A stretch of 64,000 nucleotides of DNA. It comes from Nocardioides massiliensis. GTDB taxonomy: Bacteria > Actinomycetota > Actinomycetes > Propionibacteriales > Nocardioidaceae. Where the stretch lies: positions 620,001 through 684,000 of the forward strand of contig NZ_JAUSQM010000001.1 in the NCBI RefSeq assembly GCF_030811215.1, read 5' to 3'. A model generated the notes under the pieces. That model did not search any database and was not told the origin of the DNA. It saw only the letters and a program-made list of their open reading frames with translations. Shown one piece after another: positions 8,970 to 19,300 of this stretch; the stretch's first letter is position 1, and every line of letters begins with the position of its first letter. Position numbers and translations under genes: made by a program.

Positions 8970-9033
8970 GCCGTCAGGCTACGGCCGACCGCTGCGCGGC
9001 GCGCGCCCCCGGTGCCGGCGGAGCCGGGCGCGC

Positions 9034-11178
9034 TCATCGGTCGAGTGCGGTCAGCAGTGCGGAGCGCAGGTACGGCGCCACGGTGGCGTTGTAGGTGGCG
9101 GTGACGTGCGACCCGTCGAAGTAGACCACCACGCCGCCGATCACGGCCGGGCACGTGCCCCGTCGGCAGAACCGGTCGGTGAGGTCGACGGTGCGCGCCG
9201 TACGCCGCTCGAACGACTCCGTCGCCTCGACCAGCGGGTCCGGCGGCACCCAGTCACGCGCCCTGCCGTCGCAGGCGGTCAGGTCGTCGAGGTTGGCCGC
9301 CAGACAGTCCGGGATCGACCCCACGGTCGAGGCCGGGAACGGGGTGTCGTGGATGGTGAGCACCCGGACGCCCGCGTCGACAAGCGGCGCGAGGAACTCG
9401 GTGTAGCCGACGCGCCACCGCTCCAGGCTGTCGTCGTAGGCCAGTCCGCGGGCGGCCCGCCCGTTGCGGGCCGAGAGCACGAGCAGGTCGGGCGGATCGT
9501 CGAGGAGCGCCTGCTGCACCCGCTGCGCCCAGCCCAGGCAGCCGTCGGCGTCCGCGACCGTGTCGAACTCGACCGGGGTCGTCGAGGGCGTGCACTCCGA
9601 GGCCAGGTAGGTCTCGATCCGGAACCGCTCGGCCCGGGCGAGCTCCTGCAGCGCAGGCAACCACTGCCCGGCGTGGGAGTTGCCGACCAGCGCGACGGTG
9701 GTCTCGGAACGGCGTACGCCGAAGGCACAGGTGCGCATCCCGCCGAACGGGACGTACTCCCAGCAACCGCGGCCGTAGGCATCGGACTTGTCCTCCAGCG
9801 CCCGCGCCGGAGCCGGGACGATCTCGTCGCCGGGCACCGGCGCGCAGTCGTCGCGGTCCAGCGCCGCCGCCCCGAAGCACGGGTCCCCGGACCCGATGCG
9901 CTCGGCGAGCTGGCGCTCGGCATCCTCCTGTGCCTGGGTGAACGCCGCGCCGAGGGCGAGCGCGAGCGCCACGACCACCGCCATCCCGGCGACACCCAGG
10001 GCGTAGGGCTTCACCAGCGGCCGGCCCCACCGGGGCGTGCGGAACCGGTCCTCCACGTGGGCCTTCGTGAGCCCGGCGAGCACCAGCGTGGCCGCGAGGA
10101 TCAGGAGCTTGTCGAGCCGCTCGAGGGGTCGGTCGGTGACCAACGGGACGAGCACGATCAGCGGCCAGTGCCACAGGTAGACGGAGTAGGACACGTCGCC
10201 GAGCCACTGCACCGGTCGGGTGCCCAGGACGCGCGTCGGCGAGAGTCCTCGCTGCGGCGCGTCGGCCGCGAGGACGAGCACCGCTCCGAGCACCGGCAGG
10301 GCGGCGGTCCAGCCCGGGAAGGGTGTGGCCGAGGTGTAGACCACGGCCGCGACCGCCATCGCGGCGAACCCGGCCCAGGACAGAACCGTGCGGACGCCGT
10401 CCGGGAGCGGGAGCCCCTCATGCTCGCCGACCTGGCGACCGAACGCCCGCTGCGAGAGCGCCGCCGCCAGCAGGCCGCCGGCACCGAGCTCCCAGATCCG
10501 GGTGAAGGTGTTGAAGTACGCCGACGCCGGCGAGACGTGCGTGAGCCAGACCGACCAGGACAGCGAGGCGGCGACCACCACGCCGAGCCCGGCGATGACC
10601 ACCGGGCGCGCGGCAGGTCCGCGGCGGCGTACGACCGCGGCCAGCGCGAACAGCAGCGCCACCACGATCGGCCAGCCCAGGTAGAACTGCTCCTCCACCG
10701 ACAGCGACCAGAAGTGCTGGACCGGCGAGGGGGCGTTCTCCGCGGCCAGGTAGTCCACGGAGTCCGACGCCAGCGCCCAGTTGACGTAGTAGAGCGCGGC
10801 GGCGCGAACCTGGTCGGCGACGTTGCCCCACTGGGTCTGCGGGGCGAACGCCCAGGTCGCCGCGGCCGTGCACGCCAGCACAAGCAGCGACGCCGGGAGC
10901 AGGCGGCGTACGCGGCGTGACCAGAAGACCAGGAGGTCGCGCAAGCCCGCGGGCGGGGCGGCGAGCAGGTGCGCGGTGATGAGGAACCCGGAGATCACGA
11001 AGAAGACATCGACCCCGACGTAGCCGCCGGTCAGGCGCAGCGGCCACAGGTGGTAGAGCAGGACGAGGCTGACCGCGACTGCGCGCAGACCCTGGATGTC
11101 GGCGCGGACGCGTCCCGAGGTGCCCGGGGCCGGTTGTGCGGGCGTCGAGCGCGTCGGGACCGACGCCACACCACTCAC
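9034..11178 (-). CDS. Acyltransferase 3 (OafA/YrhL type) fused to SGNH domain
   Basis: A 714-residue membrane enzyme of the kind that O-acetylates cell-surface polysaccharides. The N-terminal half is an acyltransferase-3 domain: DIQGLRAVAV, LYHLWPLRLTGGYVGVDVFF and FWSLSVEEQFYLGWP are family signatures, spread over about ten membrane helices. The C-terminal third is a periplasmic SGNH hydrolase-like domain with GNSHAGQW (block I) and DGSHVT (block V). The GTG at 11178 is chosen because CGGGAG precedes it; the frame is open further upstream but would run into the divergent ispD gene. It is divergent from the CDP-ribitol gene, so its acceptor may be the wall polymer made by the neighbours. That link is inference. 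Confidence 0.93.
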   Translation of the reverse strand: MSGVASVPTRSTPAQPAPGTSGRVRADIQGLRAVAVSLVLLYHLWPLRLTGGYVGVDVFFVISGFLITAHLLAAPPAGLRDLLVFWSRRVRRLLPASLLVLACTAAATWAFAPQTQWGNVADQVRAAALYYVNWALASDSVDYLAAENAPSPVQHFWSLSVEEQFYLGWPIVVALLFALAAVVRRRGPAARPVVIAGLGVVVAASLSWSVWLTHVSPASAYFNTFTRIWELGAGGLLAAALSQRAFGRQVGEHEGLPLPDGVRTVLSWAGFAAMAVAAVVYTSATPFPGWTAALPVLGAVLVLAADAPQRGLSPTRVLGTRPVQWLGDVSYSVYLWHWPLIVLVPLVTDRPLERLDKLLILAATLVLAGLTKAHVEDRFRTPRWGRPLVKPYALGVAGMAVVVALALALGAAFTQAQEDAERQLAERIGSGDPCFGAAALDRDDCAPVPGDEIVPAPARALEDKSDAYGRGCWEYVPFGGMRTCAFGVRRSETTVALVGNSHAGQWLPALQELARAERFRIETYLASECTPSTTPVEFDTVADADGCLGWAQRVQQALLDDPPDLLVLSARNGRAARGLAYDDSLERWRVGYTEFLAPLVDAGVRVLTIHDTPFPASTVGSIPDCLAANLDDLTACDGRARDWVPPDPLVEATESFERRTARTVDLTDRFCRRGTCPAVIGGVVVYFDGSHVTATYNATVAPYLRSALLTALDR

Positions 11179-11192
11179 GCGCTGCTCCCGGA

Positions 11193-11220
11193 GATCGGCG
11201 ACGGCTGACCGTCGCAGATC
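11193..11220. promoter_or_regulatory. 28-base imperfect palindrome between divergent acyltransferase and ispD-SDR genes
   Basis: GATC, then GCGACGG, a four-base CTGA centre, CCGTCGC and GATC form a palindrome with one mismatch (97/116 of its coordinates). It lies just upstream of the acyltransferase ribosome site and 38 bases before the ispD-SDR start. It could be a shared operator or a leader hairpin of the acyltransferase mRNA. No regulator gene lies nearby. Confidence 0.4.
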
Positions 11221-11257
11221 GTAACCACCGAAGCCGGAGCAGGTAGCCTCACGGCCC

Positions 11258-12661
11258 GTGACGCACAACATCGCGGTCGTCCTGGCGGGCGGCGTCGGGA
11301 CCCGGGTCGGGCTGGACATCCCCAAGCAGCTCATCAAGATCGCCGGTCGCACGATCCTCGAGCACACCCTGGCGGTCTTCGACGAGCACCCTGACGTCGA
11401 CGAGATCATCGTGCTGATGGCCGAGGGCCACCTCGACGCGGTCCATGCCATCGTCAAGGCCGGCGGCTACGACAAGGTCACGACGGTGCTGCCCGGCGCC
11501 GACACGCGCAGCGGCACCACGATGCGCGCGCTGGAGGCGATCGGCGACCGCCCGGCCGAGACGAAGGTGCTCTTCCACGACGCAGTGCGCCCGCTCGTGA
11601 CGGGACGCATCCTCACCGACTGCTTCGAGGCGCTGGACACCCACGCCGCGGTCGACGTGGCGATCCCCTCGGCCGACACGATCGTCGAGGTCGACGCCGA
11701 CAACACCATCCGGGCCGTGCCGCCGCGGGCGATGCTGCGCCGCGGACAGACCCCCCAGGCCTTCCACCTCGGAGCGATCAAGCGCGCCTACGCGCTCGCC
11801 GCGCAGGACCCGGACTTCGAGGCGACCGACGACTGCACCGTCGTGCTGCGCTACACGCCCGACACCCCGATCTGGGTCGTCCACGGCGACGAGTCCAACA
11901 TGAAGGTCACCGAGCCGATCGACGTCTACATCGCCGACAAGCTCTTCCAGCTGACCAGCCGCAACCTCCTGCAGAACCGCACGCCCGAGGAGTACGCCGC
12001 CGCCCTCGCCGACAAGGTCGTGGTCGTCTTCGGCGGCAGCTACGGCATCGGCGCCGACATCGCCGAGCTGGCAACGTCGTACGGCGCCCGGGTGCACGCG
12101 TTCAGCCGCAGCGCGACCGGCACCCACGTGGAGCGCCGGGCCGACCTACGGGCGGTCCGCGAGCAGGTCCTCGCCGCCGAGGGCCGGATCGACTTCGTGG
12201 TCAACACCGCCGGGATCCTGCACCGCGACGAGCTGCAGCAGACCTCGGAGGAGACCGTCTATGCCGTCACCGAGGTCAACTACCTCGCCCCGGTGTTCAT
12301 CGCCCAGGAGTTCTTCGCGCCGTTGCGCGACAGCGGAGGGAGCCTGCTGCTGTTCACCTCCAGCTCCTACACCCGCGGCCGGGGCGGCTACAGCCTCTAC
12401 TCCTCGGCGAAGGCGGCCGTCGTCAACCTGACCCAGGCGCTGGCCGACGAGTGGAGCGCGCACGGGGTGCGGGTCAACTGCGTCAACCCGGAGCGGACGG
12501 CGACCCCGATGCGCACCAAGGCCTTCGGTGAGGAGCCGCCCGAGTCGCTGCTGGAGTCGCGCGAGGTGGCCCGCGCGTCCCTCGACACGCTGCTGAGCAA
12601 GCAGACCGGACACGTGGTCGACCTGCGGCGCGTCGACCCGTTGAGCGGTGCCGACGACTGA
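11258..12661 (+). CDS. Bifunctional D-ribitol-5-phosphate cytidylyltransferase / ribulose-5-phosphate reductase (IspD-SDR fusion)
   Basis: The 467-residue protein joins two activities. Residues 1-235 are an IspD/TarI-like cytidylyltransferase with AGGVGTR (10-16), PKQ (22-24) and DAVRP (about 107-111). Residues from about 252 are a short-chain dehydrogenase with a GGSYGIG nucleotide loop (about 259-265) and YSLYSSAK (about 377-384) giving the Tyr/Lys pair. This order matches the Haemophilus Acs1/Bcs1 enzymes that reduce ribulose-5-phosphate and activate it to CDP-ribitol, so I read it as CDP-ribitol synthesis rather than the isoprenoid IspD. The neighbouring TagF-type transferases support that. 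The start is GTG behind GGAGCAGG. Confidence 0.88.
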   Translation: MTHNIAVVLAGGVGTRVGLDIPKQLIKIAGRTILEHTLAVFDEHPDVDEIIVLMAEGHLDAVHAIVKAGGYDKVTTVLPGADTRSGTTMRALEAIGDRPAETKVLFHDAVRPLVTGRILTDCFEALDTHAAVDVAIPSADTIVEVDADNTIRAVPPRAMLRRGQTPQAFHLGAIKRAYALAAQDPDFEATDDCTVVLRYTPDTPIWVVHGDESNMKVTEPIDVYIADKLFQLTSRNLLQNRTPEEYAAALADKVVVVFGGSYGIGADIAELATSYGARVHAFSRSATGTHVERRADLRAVREQVLAAEGRIDFVVNTAGILHRDELQQTSEETVYAVTEVNYLAPVFIAQEFFAPLRDSGGSLLLFTSSSYTRGRGGYSLYSSAKAAVVNLTQALADEWSAHGVRVNCVNPERTATPMRTKAFGEEPPESLLESREVARASLDTLLSKQTGHVVDLRRVDPLSGADD

Positions 12662-12707
12662 GGTGGGGCGGCCCTAGACTGCCTCGTCGGACAGTTCGGG
12701 GGTTCTC

Positions 12708-15700
12708 ATGTCGCAGACCACGCCGGGCGCCGCCCGGCGTCGACCAGGAGGTCGTCTCATCGAGCGCACGCCACCGCGGGTACGCCGGGTCGCCGGCAGG
12801 GTCCGGCGTGCCGTCCTCGCGCGCGGCCGCGCCGCCACCGCAGTCGCTGACACCCCCGCACAGCCGCGGGGCAAGCGGCCGGTGCTGAGTGTCGTCATCC
12901 CGGTCTACAACGTCGCGGAGTATCTCCCCGCCTGCCTCGACTCCGCGTTGGGCCAGACCCTGCGCAACCTGGAGATCATCGCCGTCGACGACGGCTCGAC
13001 CGACGAGTCGCTGGAGATCCTGCGCGCCTACGAGGCCCGCGACCCGCGCGTGCGCGTCCTCACCCAGGTCAACGCCGGACAGGGCATCGCCCGCAACACC
13101 GGCGTCGACATCGCCCGCGGCGAGTTCCTGACCTTCCTCGACTCCGACGACACCGTGCCGCCGGCGGCGTACGCGACGATGGTCAAGACGCTGCGCCAGA
13201 CCGGGTCGGACTTCGTCGTCGGGTCGGCCCGCCGCTTCAGCAACGACCGCTTCCACCCCACGGGATGGGCCCGGACGGTGCACCTGGCCGACCGGCTCGG
13301 CACCACGATCGACGAGTTCCCCGCAGCGATGCAGGACATCATCGCCTGCAACCGGATGTTCCGCGCCGCCTTCTGGCGGGAGGCCATCGGCGGCTTCCGT
13401 GGGCACATCGCCTACGAGGACCACGTCCCGATGCTCGCGGCGTACGTCCGCGCCGAGCGCTTCGACATCCTGGCCAAGGTCACCTACAACTGGCGGATCC
13501 GCGAGGACCGCACCTCCACCGGGCAGCAGAAGCACAACCTGGAGAACCTCCTGGACCGGATCGCGGTCAAGGAGGAGGCCTACGAGATGCTGGTCGCGGA
13601 GGCCAGCGAGGTGGTGTACGACGCCTGGGTCGCGCGCGCCATCGAGGTCGACTTCCCGGCGTTCATCTCGCACGCCCTGGCCGGTGCGGAGATGTATCGC
13701 AACGTGCTGTCGGCGGCCTACCGCACCTTCTTCTCCCGGGCCAGCGACGCGGCACTCGCCGAGGTGCGCTTCGTGCAGAAGCTCCGTGGGTGGCTGATCG
13801 GACAGTCGCGGTGGGACGACCTGGCCGCCGCCGACGGGTTCTTCCGGCTCAACGGCACCCTCCCACCCACCGTCGTGCGCGACGGTCGCGTGCTCCCGTC
13901 CGTGCCGGCCGATGCCACCTTCCTCGACGAGGTGCCCGCGCGGATCCAGGAGCTGAGCACCTACGAGACCGGGTTCGAGGGCGTCGTCCGGCGCATCACC
14001 TGGCTCCCCGACGGCCAGCTCGAGCTCACCGGCTGGGCGATGCCACGCAGCATCGACCTGTCCGACCGGATGCCCGACCTCCAGCTGTGGTGGGAGGAGG
14101 TCACCACCGGCGAGCGGCGCCCGCTCGAGCCCCGCCAGTCGATCGACCCCGCCCCCACGCGGTGGAGCCCCCACCTGAACGCTGCCTACGACGGCGCCTA
14201 CTTCACCGTCCGGTCCACGGTCGGCGACCTCGCACCGGGGACCTGGGCGCTCCGGGTGCGGGTGGAGGTCGACGGCGTGGTCCGCACCGGCGCCATCCAC
14301 ACCCGCGTGCGCGCATCCTCGGCGGCGGTGCCGAGGGCGCGCGCCTTCGGCCCCGAGGAGACCGGCTCCGACGTCCACCTGGTCACCCCCGGCATCGACT
14401 TCACCCACGGTCTCGGCGTCGTGGTGGAGGCGGTCGACCTGGTCGTCACCGCGCTCAGCGTCGACGGCGACACCCTCCGCGGCACCCTGAGCGGCGCGGC
14501 CGCACCTCGGGTCACTGCCGTGGTGGCCACCGCCGGCGACCACAAGATCACGGGTACGCCGCAGCCCGACGGGACCTTCGCGCTCACCCTCCCCGTCGGC
14601 GAGCACGCGCGCCGCTGGAAGGTGCGGGCGCTCGTGGACGGGGCTCGCCTCCCGCTGCGCCCGGCGCCCGGCACCGACAGCGACGACGGCTCCTGGCCCG
14701 GCGGCGGGCAGTGGGGCGCGGGCACCCTCGCCTGGACGACGAGCCCGGCCGGCGCCCTGCGGCTGACCACCGACACACCCCGGTGCGAGGTGCTCGCGGC
14801 CGAGCTGACGGCCGAGGGCTTCCAGGTCACGATCCGCCACGCCGGGGTCGACCTGGCCTCGGCCCGCCTGGTCGCCGGACCGGTGACCCTGCGTCTCCTC
14901 GACCACAGCGAGCTCGGACCGGACACCGCGCGGCTCGTGCTCGACCGCGACCACGCGGTCCTGGGCGGTCCGCGCCTGCCGGCACCTGTGGGCCGCTACG
15001 TGCTGTGCCTCGACGCCGTCGACGGTTCCGCCGTGCACGCCCACGCAGGACCGCGGCTCGCCGGGACGCTCCCCCGACGGGTGCGCGACGATCGGTTGTC
15101 GCTGCGCTACGGCGTCCGCCCCAACGGGGAGCTCGTCCACGAGGTGCGGGTCCCCCTGCGCGCCGACGAGGAGGGTGCCGCCAAGCAGCACCGGCTGCGC
15201 CAGCACCACCGCACCGCCGACCTCGAACCGCGCGACGCCGTCCTCTTCCAGTGCTACCTCGGCGAGTTCGCGACCGACAGCCAGGCGGCGCTGGACCGCG
15301 CCCTCGCCGTACGCCGTCCGGACCTCGTCCGCTACTGGGGCGTGCGCGACCACGCCACCGCGGTGCCGGAGGGCTCGGTCCCGATCGTGATCGGCTCGCG
15401 CGAGTGGCACGACATCCTCGGCTCGGCGCGCTACCTGTGCAACAACATCGACTTCCCGGGGTTCTTCACGAAGCGGCCCCACCAGTGCTACCTGCAGACC
15501 TTCCACGGCTACCCGTTCAAGTCGATGGGTCGCTCGTTCTGGGCCGGCAAGGGTTGGGGCCCGGAGCGGATCGCGCAGGAGCTCGCACGCCGCAACGCGG
15601 AGTACGACGCCATCGTCGTCCCGAGCGAGCGCGCAGCGGACTTCTACCGCAACGAGTACGACTACGCCGGCCGGGTCCTGGCGACGGGCTATCCGCGTAG

Positions 15701-16313
15701 CGACTTCATCGTCAACGCCGACCGCGACCGGGTCCGCAGCGACGTGCTCGCCCGGCTCGGTGTCGACCCCGCGACGACCGTGGTGCTCTACGCACCGACC
15801 TACCGCGATCACCTGACCACCCGCACCTATGCGGCCAAGCTCTTCGACGAGCTCGACCTGACCGCGCTGACCGCACAGCTGGGTCCGCGGGTCACGATCC
15901 TGCTGCGTGGCCACAACAACAACCAGCGCGAGCTCGACCGGGTGCTGTCGATCCCGCAGGTCGTCGACGTCACCGACTACCCCGAGATCAACGAGCTGAC
16001 CGTCGCCGCCGACGTCGCCGTGCTGGACTACTCGTCGCTGCGGTTCGACTGGGCGCTGACCGGGCGACCGGCGGTCTACTTCGTCCCCGACGTCGAGAGC
16101 TACTTCGCCCAACGCCCGCCGTTGTTCCCCTACGCCGGCACCGCGCCGGGTCCGTGGGCGACCAGCACGGACGAGGTCGCAGCGGCGCTCGCGGACGTGC
16201 CGGGGCTGCAGGCGCAGTACGGCGCAGAGATCGCGACCTTCAACGCGGAGTTCAACAAGCTGCACGACGGGCACGCCACCGAGCGCGTCATCGACGCGTT
16301 CTTCACCGACTGA
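12708..16313 (+). CDS. GT2 glycosyltransferase fused to TagF-type CDP-glycerol/CDP-ribitol polyol-phosphotransferase
   Basis: A 1201-residue cytoplasmic-face enzyme expected to build a teichoic-acid-like polymer. A basic N-terminus is followed by a GT2 domain with SVVIPVYN (about 61), DDGSTDES and LDSDD (about 143, the DxD metal site). A long beta-rich middle (about 400-820) resembles nothing I recognise. The last 360 residues are a glyphos_transf (TagF/TarL) domain: QTFHGYPFKSMG (about 930), GYPRSDF (about 994), LYAPTYRD and LDYSSLRFDWALTG (about 1105). The gene follows the CDP-ribitol gene by 46 bases on the same strand, so ribitol phosphate is the likely polymer unit; glycerol phosphate cannot be excluded. 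Confidence 0.88.
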   Translation: MSQTTPGAARRRPGGRLIERTPPRVRRVAGRVRRAVLARGRAATAVADTPAQPRGKRPVLSVVIPVYNVAEYLPACLDSALGQTLRNLEIIAVDDGSTDESLEILRAYEARDPRVRVLTQVNAGQGIARNTGVDIARGEFLTFLDSDDTVPPAAYATMVKTLRQTGSDFVVGSARRFSNDRFHPTGWARTVHLADRLGTTIDEFPAAMQDIIACNRMFRAAFWREAIGGFRGHIAYEDHVPMLAAYVRAERFDILAKVTYNWRIREDRTSTGQQKHNLENLLDRIAVKEEAYEMLVAEASEVVYDAWVARAIEVDFPAFISHALAGAEMYRNVLSAAYRTFFSRASDAALAEVRFVQKLRGWLIGQSRWDDLAAADGFFRLNGTLPPTVVRDGRVLPSVPADATFLDEVPARIQELSTYETGFEGVVRRITWLPDGQLELTGWAMPRSIDLSDRMPDLQLWWEEVTTGERRPLEPRQSIDPAPTRWSPHLNAAYDGAYFTVRSTVGDLAPGTWALRVRVEVDGVVRTGAIHTRVRASSAAVPRARAFGPEETGSDVHLVTPGIDFTHGLGVVVEAVDLVVTALSVDGDTLRGTLSGAAAPRVTAVVATAGDHKITGTPQPDGTFALTLPVGEHARRWKVRALVDGARLPLRPAPGTDSDDGSWPGGGQWGAGTLAWTTSPAGALRLTTDTPRCEVLAAELTAEGFQVTIRHAGVDLASARLVAGPVTLRLLDHSELGPDTARLVLDRDHAVLGGPRLPAPVGRYVLCLDAVDGSAVHAHAGPRLAGTLPRRVRDDRLSLRYGVRPNGELVHEVRVPLRADEEGAAKQHRLRQHHRTADLEPRDAVLFQCYLGEFATDSQAALDRALAVRRPDLVRYWGVRDHATAVPEGSVPIVIGSREWHDILGSARYLCNNIDFPGFFTKRPHQCYLQTFHGYPFKSMGRSFWAGKGWGPERIAQELARRNAEYDAIVVPSERAADFYRNEYDYAGRVLATGYPRSDFIVNADRDRVRSDVLARLGVDPATTVVLYAPTYRDHLTTRTYAAKLFDELDLTALTAQLGPRVTILLRGHNNNQRELDRVLSIPQVVDVTDYPEINELTVAADVAVLDYSSLRFDWALTGRPAVYFVPDVESYFAQRPPLFPYAGTAPGPWATSTDEVAAALADVPGLQAQYGAEIATFNAEFNKLHDGHATERVIDAFFTD

Positions 16314-16325
16314 GCCGGCCGCCGA

Positions 16326-16343
16326 GCCGGCGACTGCGCCGGC
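16326..16343. terminator. Perfect hairpin between two convergent TagF-type genes
   Basis: GCCGGCG at 16326-16332 and CGCCGGC at 16337-16343 form a perfect 7-bp GC stem with an ACTG loop in the 39-base gap between two convergent genes. A bidirectional terminator is likely from position, though there is no T-run. Confidence 0.5.
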
Positions 16344-16352
16344 GCGTCGCGT

Positions 16353-19300
16353 TCAGCCGCCGAGCAGGTCGCCGAAGAAGGCGTCGACGACCCGGGCCGA
16401 TGCCCGTCCGTCGCGGATCGGGTGGAAGCGCTCGGTGAACGCCGCCAGCTCCGCGGCGTACGTCGCCCGCAGTCCGTCGAGGTCGCGCAGGGCCGCGACG
16501 ACCTCGTCGTGCTCGGCGCACAGCGGGCCGGGGGTGGACTCGGAGTAGGGGAACAGGAAGCCGCGGGCGTCGTGGGTGTAGTTGTCGAGGTCGGGCACGC
16601 AGAACACCATCGGCTTGCCGGTCAACGCGTAGTCGAAGCGCAGCGAGGAGTAGTCGAACACCCCGGCGTCGGAGGCGAGGATCAGGTCGTTGATCTCGGG
16701 GTGCTCGCTGACGTCGATCACCCGCTCGCCGCGTCCGGTGGCCTCCGGGTGGAAGCGGTGGGCGCGCTGGAGGACGACGTACGACGCTCCCAGGTCGGCC
16801 GCCAACCGGGCCGGGTCGAGGACGCCGGCGCCGTCCGCCACCCGGAAGTTGCGCGCGGAGTCGTCGCGCCAGGTCGGGGCGTGCAGGACGGCGACCTGGT
16901 CGGGGCGCAGCCCGAGCACGGCGCGGGCGGCGGCCCGCCGGGCGGCCGCGTCCGGCGCCAGCAGCGCGTCGTCGCGCGGATAGCCGACGTCGATGATCGG
17001 CCCGTCGTAGGCGTACTGCTCGCGGTAGTGGCGGTTCATCTCCGGCGCCGGGGTGAGGATCGCGCTCCAGGTCTCGCGGCTGCGGGCGAGCTTGCGGCGG
17101 ATCTTGCCCGCCGGCATGTGCTTGGCCCGCCAGAAGTCCAGCCCCATCGCCTTCGACGGGTAGCCATGGAAGGTCTGCAACAGCCGCTGACCGGCGCGCA
17201 GCCGGAACCACGGCTCGACCTCGATGTTGGTGACGAGGTGTCCGGCGCGGGCGAGCACGTCGTACCACGCGGCGGAGCGGATCACCACGGCCTCGGCGCC
17301 CTCGGGGGCGGGGACCGACCCGTCCGCGACGCCCCAGACGGTGCGCAGGTGCGGCGCGCGGCGGCGCAGCTCCGCGTGGATCGCGGCCGGGCTGTCGGTC
17401 GGGGAGGCACCGGTGAACGACTGGAAGTAGACGAGGTCGCGGTCGAGGGCGATGCCGCGGTCGTCGGCGCGCCGGTAGGTGTCGATGAGCTGCTGCTGGG
17501 CGAACGGGCCGCGCTCGTCGTCGCCCAGGGGTGGACCGATCGCGACCGCGGTGGTGGTGTTGGGTGCGCGCCGCACCTCCAGCCGGGCGCGGGGGTGATC
17601 CAGCTGGCGGGGCAGGTCGGCGAGCAGCGCGGGGGCAGGCGGCGCGACCCGGTCGGCGGCGGTGGCGGCACCGGCCCAGCGCAGGCGGTACGCCGCGGAC
17701 GGCAGGAGGCGGACTCCCCCACCGACCCACGGATGGTGCAGGTCGGTGACGGCCCGGAACGCGTCGCCGTCCCAGGTCGTGTCGAGCCCGACCACGCGGC
17801 CGGCGCCGGCCAGCTCCAGGGAGCGACCGTGGTGGGCCGCGCCCTGGCCGGTGACGACGAGGGTGGTGCCCTCGAGCCGGACGTCGCCCAGGGCCCCCGA
17901 CGCCGGTCCCGGCTGGGGGTCGGGGCTACCGGCGGTGACCTCGACGCGGACGCCGGTGGCGGGGGCGTACGCCGCGCGCAGGGTCCGGCCCGCGTGCCCG
18001 GCCAGCACCGGCTCGCCCGCCGACCCACGCAGCTCCGCCTCGGTGACACCCGTCGTGCGCACGATGCCGCCCGCGCGGACGGTGACCTCCACGGCGTACT
18101 CCCCGTCGAGCGTGGTCAGCAGCTCCACCGGCACCAGGGCGGTGCGTCCGCCCGGCCGCTGGTCGACGTAGCGCAGCCGCCCGGGCGCGGGCGCGGGCAC
18201 GCTCGGCAGGACGTGGCGCGTGACGTGACCCCGGACGTCATGCGCTTCCGGAGCTATCATCCCGGAGGCGTATGACGTCCCGGACGCGACGAGGGCGACC
18301 TCGACCTCCGGCGGGTGCTCGGCAAGGTCGAGGTGCCGGATGCCGGTGGCCAGCGCCAGGACCAGACCGCCGGGACGGGACGCAGTGGGCTCCTGCCAGG
18401 TCAGGCGGCGCAGCGACGCCCAGGCGGGGGTCTCGGCGCGAGTCAGCACGGCGTCGCCGCCCGGCAGCTGCGCCAGGACGGTGCCGCCGGCGGGGCCAGC
18501 AGCCAGGGAGGTACGCAGGTCCTCGGGCCGCTGGTCGCGCTGGTCGACGAGCTCGGCGAGGGTGTCGCGGTCATCGTCGCGCACCAGGTGCAGAGCGGCC
18601 CGGGCCCAGACCCCCAGGCGTTCGGCTGGATGAGGGGCGGGGCCGGTCTCGGGTTGGTCGGGGTGCGAGGCGGCGCGGGCGAAGTCCGCCGGCTCGTCCA
18701 TCGCCGCGGCCCAGGTCATCGCAGCGGCGCGCAACCGCTGCCACTGCGCATCGTCGAGCTCCTCCACCTGGGCGAGGAAGACGTCGAGACCGGCGAGCAG
18801 GCGAGCACCCCACGTTGCGCGGGTCACCGGCGCCGTGTCGGCGACGGTCGCGAAAGCGGCCTCGGCCGTCGTCAGCCAGGGATCGAGCTCCGCGGCCAGG
18901 TCGGGCTCGAACCCGAAGCCGAGCGCGTGGTCACGGTCCTCCCAGGACGCCCACGCGGGGTGTGCCTCCGACCCGACGGCCACCGCCGGGTCTGCAGCGC
19001 GGGCATCAAGGTGGGCGAGCAGCACGAGTCCCGGGTCATCGGGGGCGTCGTCGGCCGGCCACCCGAGCTCCCGGAGGGCCGCCGTGCGCAACACCGCGTC
19101 GGCCAGCCGCGGCGGTGCGGCGGCCACCTCGGCCAGCGGGCCGCCGCGTCGGGCGCTGGGGGTCCAGGCATGGGTGGGCACCTCGGTGCCATCCGCGGCG
19201 TCGGTTGTGCCACTCGGGCCGAGACCGAGCGCGGACGTGGCGAGCGCGGCGTAGCCGGGCAGGGCGGTGTCGGTCGGGGCGAGGAACCCGATCGCGGCGC

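Noticed and set aside
11258-11960. Isoprenoid IspD (MEP pathway) as the function of the N-terminal domain
   Set aside because: The fusion to an SDR reductase in this order and the adjacent TagF-type genes fit CDP-ribitol synthesis better; no ispF follows it.
12483-16274. A very long open frame (over 1200 codons) on the minus strand opposite the GT2-TagF gene
   Set aside because: GC-rich codon-position bias leaves antisense frames open. Its translation shows low-complexity Arg/Val/Gly-rich text with no family motif, while the plus strand encodes clear GT2 and TagF domains.
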